Source: Anisakis pegreffii
Lineage: Eukaryota; Nematoda; Chromadorea; Rhabditida; Anisakidae
Direction: 5' to 3'
DNA length: 64,000 nucleotides
Assembly: GCA_035041965.1 (NCBI GenBank)
Contig: JAPYMA010002875.1
Location: 1-64,000, forward strand
Below, in pieces: positions 61,201-64,000 of the stretch (positions within the stretch are counted from its first letter, which is position 1; each line of letters begins with the position of its first letter). The notes under the pieces were generated by a model. It saw nothing but the letters and a program-made list of their open reading frames with translations. It was not told the origin of the DNA and did not search any database. Position numbers and translations under genes: made by a program.

Positions 61201-64000
61201 GTTGAAAGACAAGCAATACTGAATAAACTGATGAAAAAAGAACCATGGTTCATGCGGAATATGGCACAGCATTTAATAAGCGAAAATCAGGCCGCAGAAC
61301 TCGATCATCAGGTTCCATCCAGAAGTCATCTTCTTGATTAAGAATTATGAGTTGATTCGTTTAAATAAACTATCGATCAAATAAGAACAAAAAAGACTAA
61401 ATTTCACGGCAAGTAAAAATTGACTGTGAAAGCTTGAACTTGATTTTTTGATAAAAAGATCAATGATCAAAAGCCAGTAACGCATGTGTTTATAATTCCT
61501 TTCACTTGCTCATAATCACTAACGATAAATCGCATCAAACTCATTCGAATGAGCTACTTTCAAGAATCGCGTTTTCGTTATTCGAATATTTCCGATCCTC
61601 AATCCAAAAACGAGAGCAGTGATTTGTGTGACATTAATCTGGATCAGACAGCAAAGAGGGATACATTTTAAGGATACATTTTTAAATGACTTTACATTAC
61701 GAATAACTTTCAACTATAATACCTCAAGGCGATACCCGCTGTAAAGATGGATTACACTGAAAATATTTTATGGTTTGAGTTTCTATTGCCAATCTAGGCG
61801 GAAACATTCGAACGTTCGGTTTGTCAAGTGAACAACAAAAATATTCAAACTGAACCACCAAACCTCATCGACAGTATCATTGAACAATCTGACAACGAAA
61901 CACAACTCAGTCAACAGCAACAGTTTAATGTACGGTACCCTTTCTTCTTTTTTATTCTCTATATTCGTGCAATTTGAAACAACTAAATGGGCATTTTAGT
62001 TCAGTTCAAAATCAGCAAAGCTCTTTTTGAACTGAACTAAAATGCCCATTTCTCCCACTCAATAAATAAGTTGAAAACCATGTCTCTGATGCGTCAGAAT
62101 TCATCAGCTCAGCAGAACGCTCCTTAAGAGAACGTTATATCAGTTTAATAAAAAATATCCTAGTAGCATCACTAATCGTGAACAGTATTCGCTTGATAAT
62201 GTTTCATATTGCCTATTTTTTGGACATTCACCAAAACCGGGCAAGAATTTTGATCATTTTCTGCTTTCTTTTGGTTCTGTCCCAGTGAAATGAGTTTTAA
62301 TGAGTCGTTCATTGCGCTGGTAAATGTTGTGCACCGGTAGAATTCTCATGCAAGCACCATTTAGAATATGTCCACAGATGCTGCAAGTCTTGCTAGTGAA
62401 TTGATAACGTCGCCACTGCAAGCCGATATGTCCACTCAGTGGTCAGTGAATACTGATATGAGGTTCGTGCATTCATTCATTTTCATAGCTCTGAAACTTT
62501 TGCAGTCAGTTTCGGCCTCGTTCAGCAATGTTTAACTCTCTCATCATCACGCATAATTAGATACAAGTCAAATCAAAGTAACATCAGTGACATTGGTACA
62601 GCACTCAGTTTTGAGGGAATTTTTTTTTTTTTTGAGGAAAGATTTTGCTCGAAACAGAGTGGTGCACCAATATCATTATCAGTTGACTACGAAGCATCAT
62701 TTCTCATTTCTCAAAGTTTCGGTGGCAATACGCGAGCGAGATTTTCATGCAAACATTCCATATTATAGTTACAAATAACGATGCTTTGAATCAGTTTTCT
62801 CTGAAGCAAATGATAGTTGTTCACTTACAGATCCGAGTCAAGAACGTTGGACATGCCCAGACTCGAAAGTGCTTTACCCGTCAGCAATATGATGTGGCAA
62901 TCGCAAGACACTCTCGAGTCATTTTCGGATGCAATTTCGGATGCAACTTCTCCATGTAAATCCATGTAAGACGATCGACATTCTTCTAATGAATCAATCT
63001 TTCAATCTCCCTCTGTTTTTCGCAAAATTACTATCGCTTCGAACCAATCAATCGAAAATTACAGTGAATTAATTCTCGCTTTCATATCCTCAAAATAAGA
63101 CTCTTAAAAATTGTGTCTTGCAGCATCGAGGCGGTTGATAGAAGTATGCAAGTATCGGCGATTTCGTGTCTTGACCGCAGTCAACAATTTGATCCGCTAC
63201 CCGCAAGTGTTTGCGGTGTACAAACCGATATCGCTCAATTCCAAGTTGACGAAATTATGCTCAGGCTTCATGAAATACAAGTATCATATGCATAACATTT
63301 CTTTTATTTCAAACTTAGATTGAACATTCCTTTCTGATTGATGAATTAACTGTGAAAATGATCTGACATCATTGAGGAGAAGTCTAAAAAAAAGCCGATG
63401 CTGATGGATCGAAGTATGGAGACATCATTACAACAGTTTGATGCAAAAGACGAGAGTGGTGAAGAGAACGATAAGACTGAGCAAATTTCGCAGTCAACTC
63501 AATACGATATTGCACCAGTTGTCGTTGTAAATGATATCTATATTTTGTTTTACAACACTGATCAAATTTCAAATCGCTCGAAACTTTTCTCTGCAACTGA
63601 TTTTTTCGTTCAAAACTAATCACTTAGTCTCATACATATAAACATTGACCCAATTTTTTTGAAAAAAAAAGTATATCTTTTGAATGTCGTTTGAATGGCT
63701 CTCATATATGAACATCTTTTGAATGGCTCTCATATTGCCACCAAATTTGTTTAGCAAAAATTATTGTTTCAGATTTATCTTATTCATTGTTTTATCAAAG
63801 TTTCCAAATGCTCAATTTAATTCACTCCAGCTGAAAGGACGTTCACTGATTGATTCAGAATGATTCGAGTTCACAACAAACACTCAGAAGATCATTCGTA
63901 ATCGTTCAGAATTTAAGGATATCTCGATAACAGCTGATCTGAACAGTCAAATGGTAGAAGAGGGTACCGAGACAGAGCAGAATGAGTGTTTGTTGAATCG
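52226..64000 (+). CDS. Two-pore-domain (TWK/K2P) potassium channel, incomplete at the right edge
   Basis: Exons: 52226-52362, 56243-56336, 57068-57157, 57429-57556, 57923-58030, 58404-58516, 58789-58930, 59155-59259, 59857-59973, 60139-60281, 60637-60779, 61165-61311, 61798-61934, 62108-62162, 62365-62462, 62831-62965, 63124-63280, 63377-63526 and 63918 onward. All are in phase; the last two acceptors are weak. M1 is VAPFGLLLVYSIVGAFIF. The cap helices carry an N-E-T glycosylation site. P1 has the filter TTIGYG, split by an intron after TTIG. M2 is ALSIMYAIVGIPLVLAIL. M3 is VWLALFLCVAWICACAGL. P2 has TIGLGD, split by an intron inside the last Gly. M4 is MLILMFWLVIIGLSIVSMLL. K2P dimers carry potassium leak current in neurons and muscle. 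The Ser/Gln/Asp-rich tail already exceeds 290 residues at the window edge. CATCCAG lies 10 bases before the ATG. If the exon ending 61311 is not spliced, a stop follows at 61341, giving a short-tailed isoform. Confidence 0.85.
52625..53142. mobile_element. hAT-like MITE with a GGCTCCGG minisatellite core
   Basis: The left end CAGTGATGCC and right end GCATCAGTG (complement CACTGATGC) lie between CATATAAC (52617-52624) and CATACAAC (53143-53150). These are 8-bp duplications differing at one base. The interior is a degenerate tandem repeat of roughly 30 bp, alternating GGCTCCGGCTCCG with CCAAAATT. It sits in the long first intron of the potassium-channel gene. The open frame at 52627-52878 is a product of the repeat. 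Confidence 0.75.
53819..53978 (+). CDS. Possible nested or alternative exon in the K2P intron
   Basis: After GTCTTCAG the frame reads KTCHIEMLITHDINDRSSAK, then SDIVSEALNDSQLLIKDFMD, and stops at 53978. Composition is coding-like. It ends in a stop, so it cannot be an internal channel exon. It may belong to a small nested gene whose other exons (perhaps the frame open from 53724) are unclear. No family is recognised. Confidence 0.25.
55596..55948. mobile_element. Possible MITE rich in TTCTGTTC/GAACAGAA words
   Basis: The left end GATTAGCAATGCCCCTTTCC and the minus-strand right end GATTAGTGATGACTCTGTCC are similar. The interior is full of GAACAGAATAGAAC-type words, also seen inside the inverted-repeat element at 17.6 and 18.2 kb (TTAGTGATGTCTCTATTCC). 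No target duplication is confirmed. Confidence 0.4.
61985..62051. repeat. Perfect 27-bp hairpin in a K2P intron
   Basis: The arms 61985-62011 and 62025-62051 are exact complements (starting AAATGGGCATTTTAGTTC) around a 13-base loop. It lies between the exons ending 61934 and starting 62108, so it will be present in the pre-mRNA as a strong stem. Confidence 0.95.
62592..62671. mobile_element. Hairpin MITE, family A (copy 2)
   Basis: The ends ATTGGTACAGCACTC and GAGTGGTGCACCAAT, with the inner GAGGAAAGATTTTGCTCGAAAC, match the family at 4246-4351. The loop has a 15-base T run. It lies in an intron near the 3' end of the channel gene. Confidence 0.6.

Overview
This window looks like a stretch of a nematode nuclear genome. 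It is AT-rich. Genes are split into short exons (about 50-260 bp) with GT..AG introns that end in the nematode-type TTTTCAG/TTTNCAG acceptor. Two genes have an acceptor directly upstream of, or within about 10 bases of, their first ATG, as expected for spliced-leader addition. The families present (a TWK-type two-pore potassium channel, a divergent globin, a VIP36/ILE-2 cargo lectin, a Ly6 protein) fit a nematode. The long, repeat-filled introns suggest a larger genome than that of C. elegans; the species cannot be told from the sequence. Nothing here is bacterial, so there are no operons, ribosome-binding sites or CRISPR.

Layout. 2.9-3.9 kb (-): four IQ-motif exons, three of them almost identical in architecture. 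4-13 kb: mostly repeats, including a 1.26-kb non-autonomous hAT element with an exact 8-bp target duplication. 13.2-15.6 kb (+): a five-exon globin. 17.3-18.6 kb: a large inverted-repeat element enclosing a 134-codon ORF. 19.5-30.8 kb (-): a giant repeat protein, including a single 7.65-kb exon with 21 nearly identical 318-bp units. 31.3-32 kb: a broken piggyBac-like transposase. 34.4-35.4 kb (+): an unresolved hypothetical gene, convergent with a BTB-BACK gene (35.5-37.5 kb, -). 38-39.6 kb (+): a Ly6/three-finger protein. 42.1-45 kb (+): a complete VIP36-type lectin. 47.7-48.4 kb and 50.6-50.8 kb (-): unresolved coding segments. 52.2 kb to the right edge (+): a K2P potassium channel with 19 exons mapped; it runs off the window.

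The genes share no pathway; this is an ordinary mixture of euchromatic genes. The most novel item is the giant repeat protein. A 26/27-residue helical motif was built into a 106-residue four-motif unit, which was then amplified in frame at least 21 times with almost no divergence. One more unit was copied into a separate downstream exon. The second theme is the number of small mobile elements. Three hAT-like elements have identifiable 8-bp duplications, two of them inside introns. Perfect hairpins of 19-27 bp also recur.

Gene models were built by hand from splice signals and reading-frame phase. Where consecutive exons keep phase and family homology continues across the junction, the model is strong (lectin, globin, K2P, the core of the repeat gene). 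Weaker stretches are flagged in each entry.
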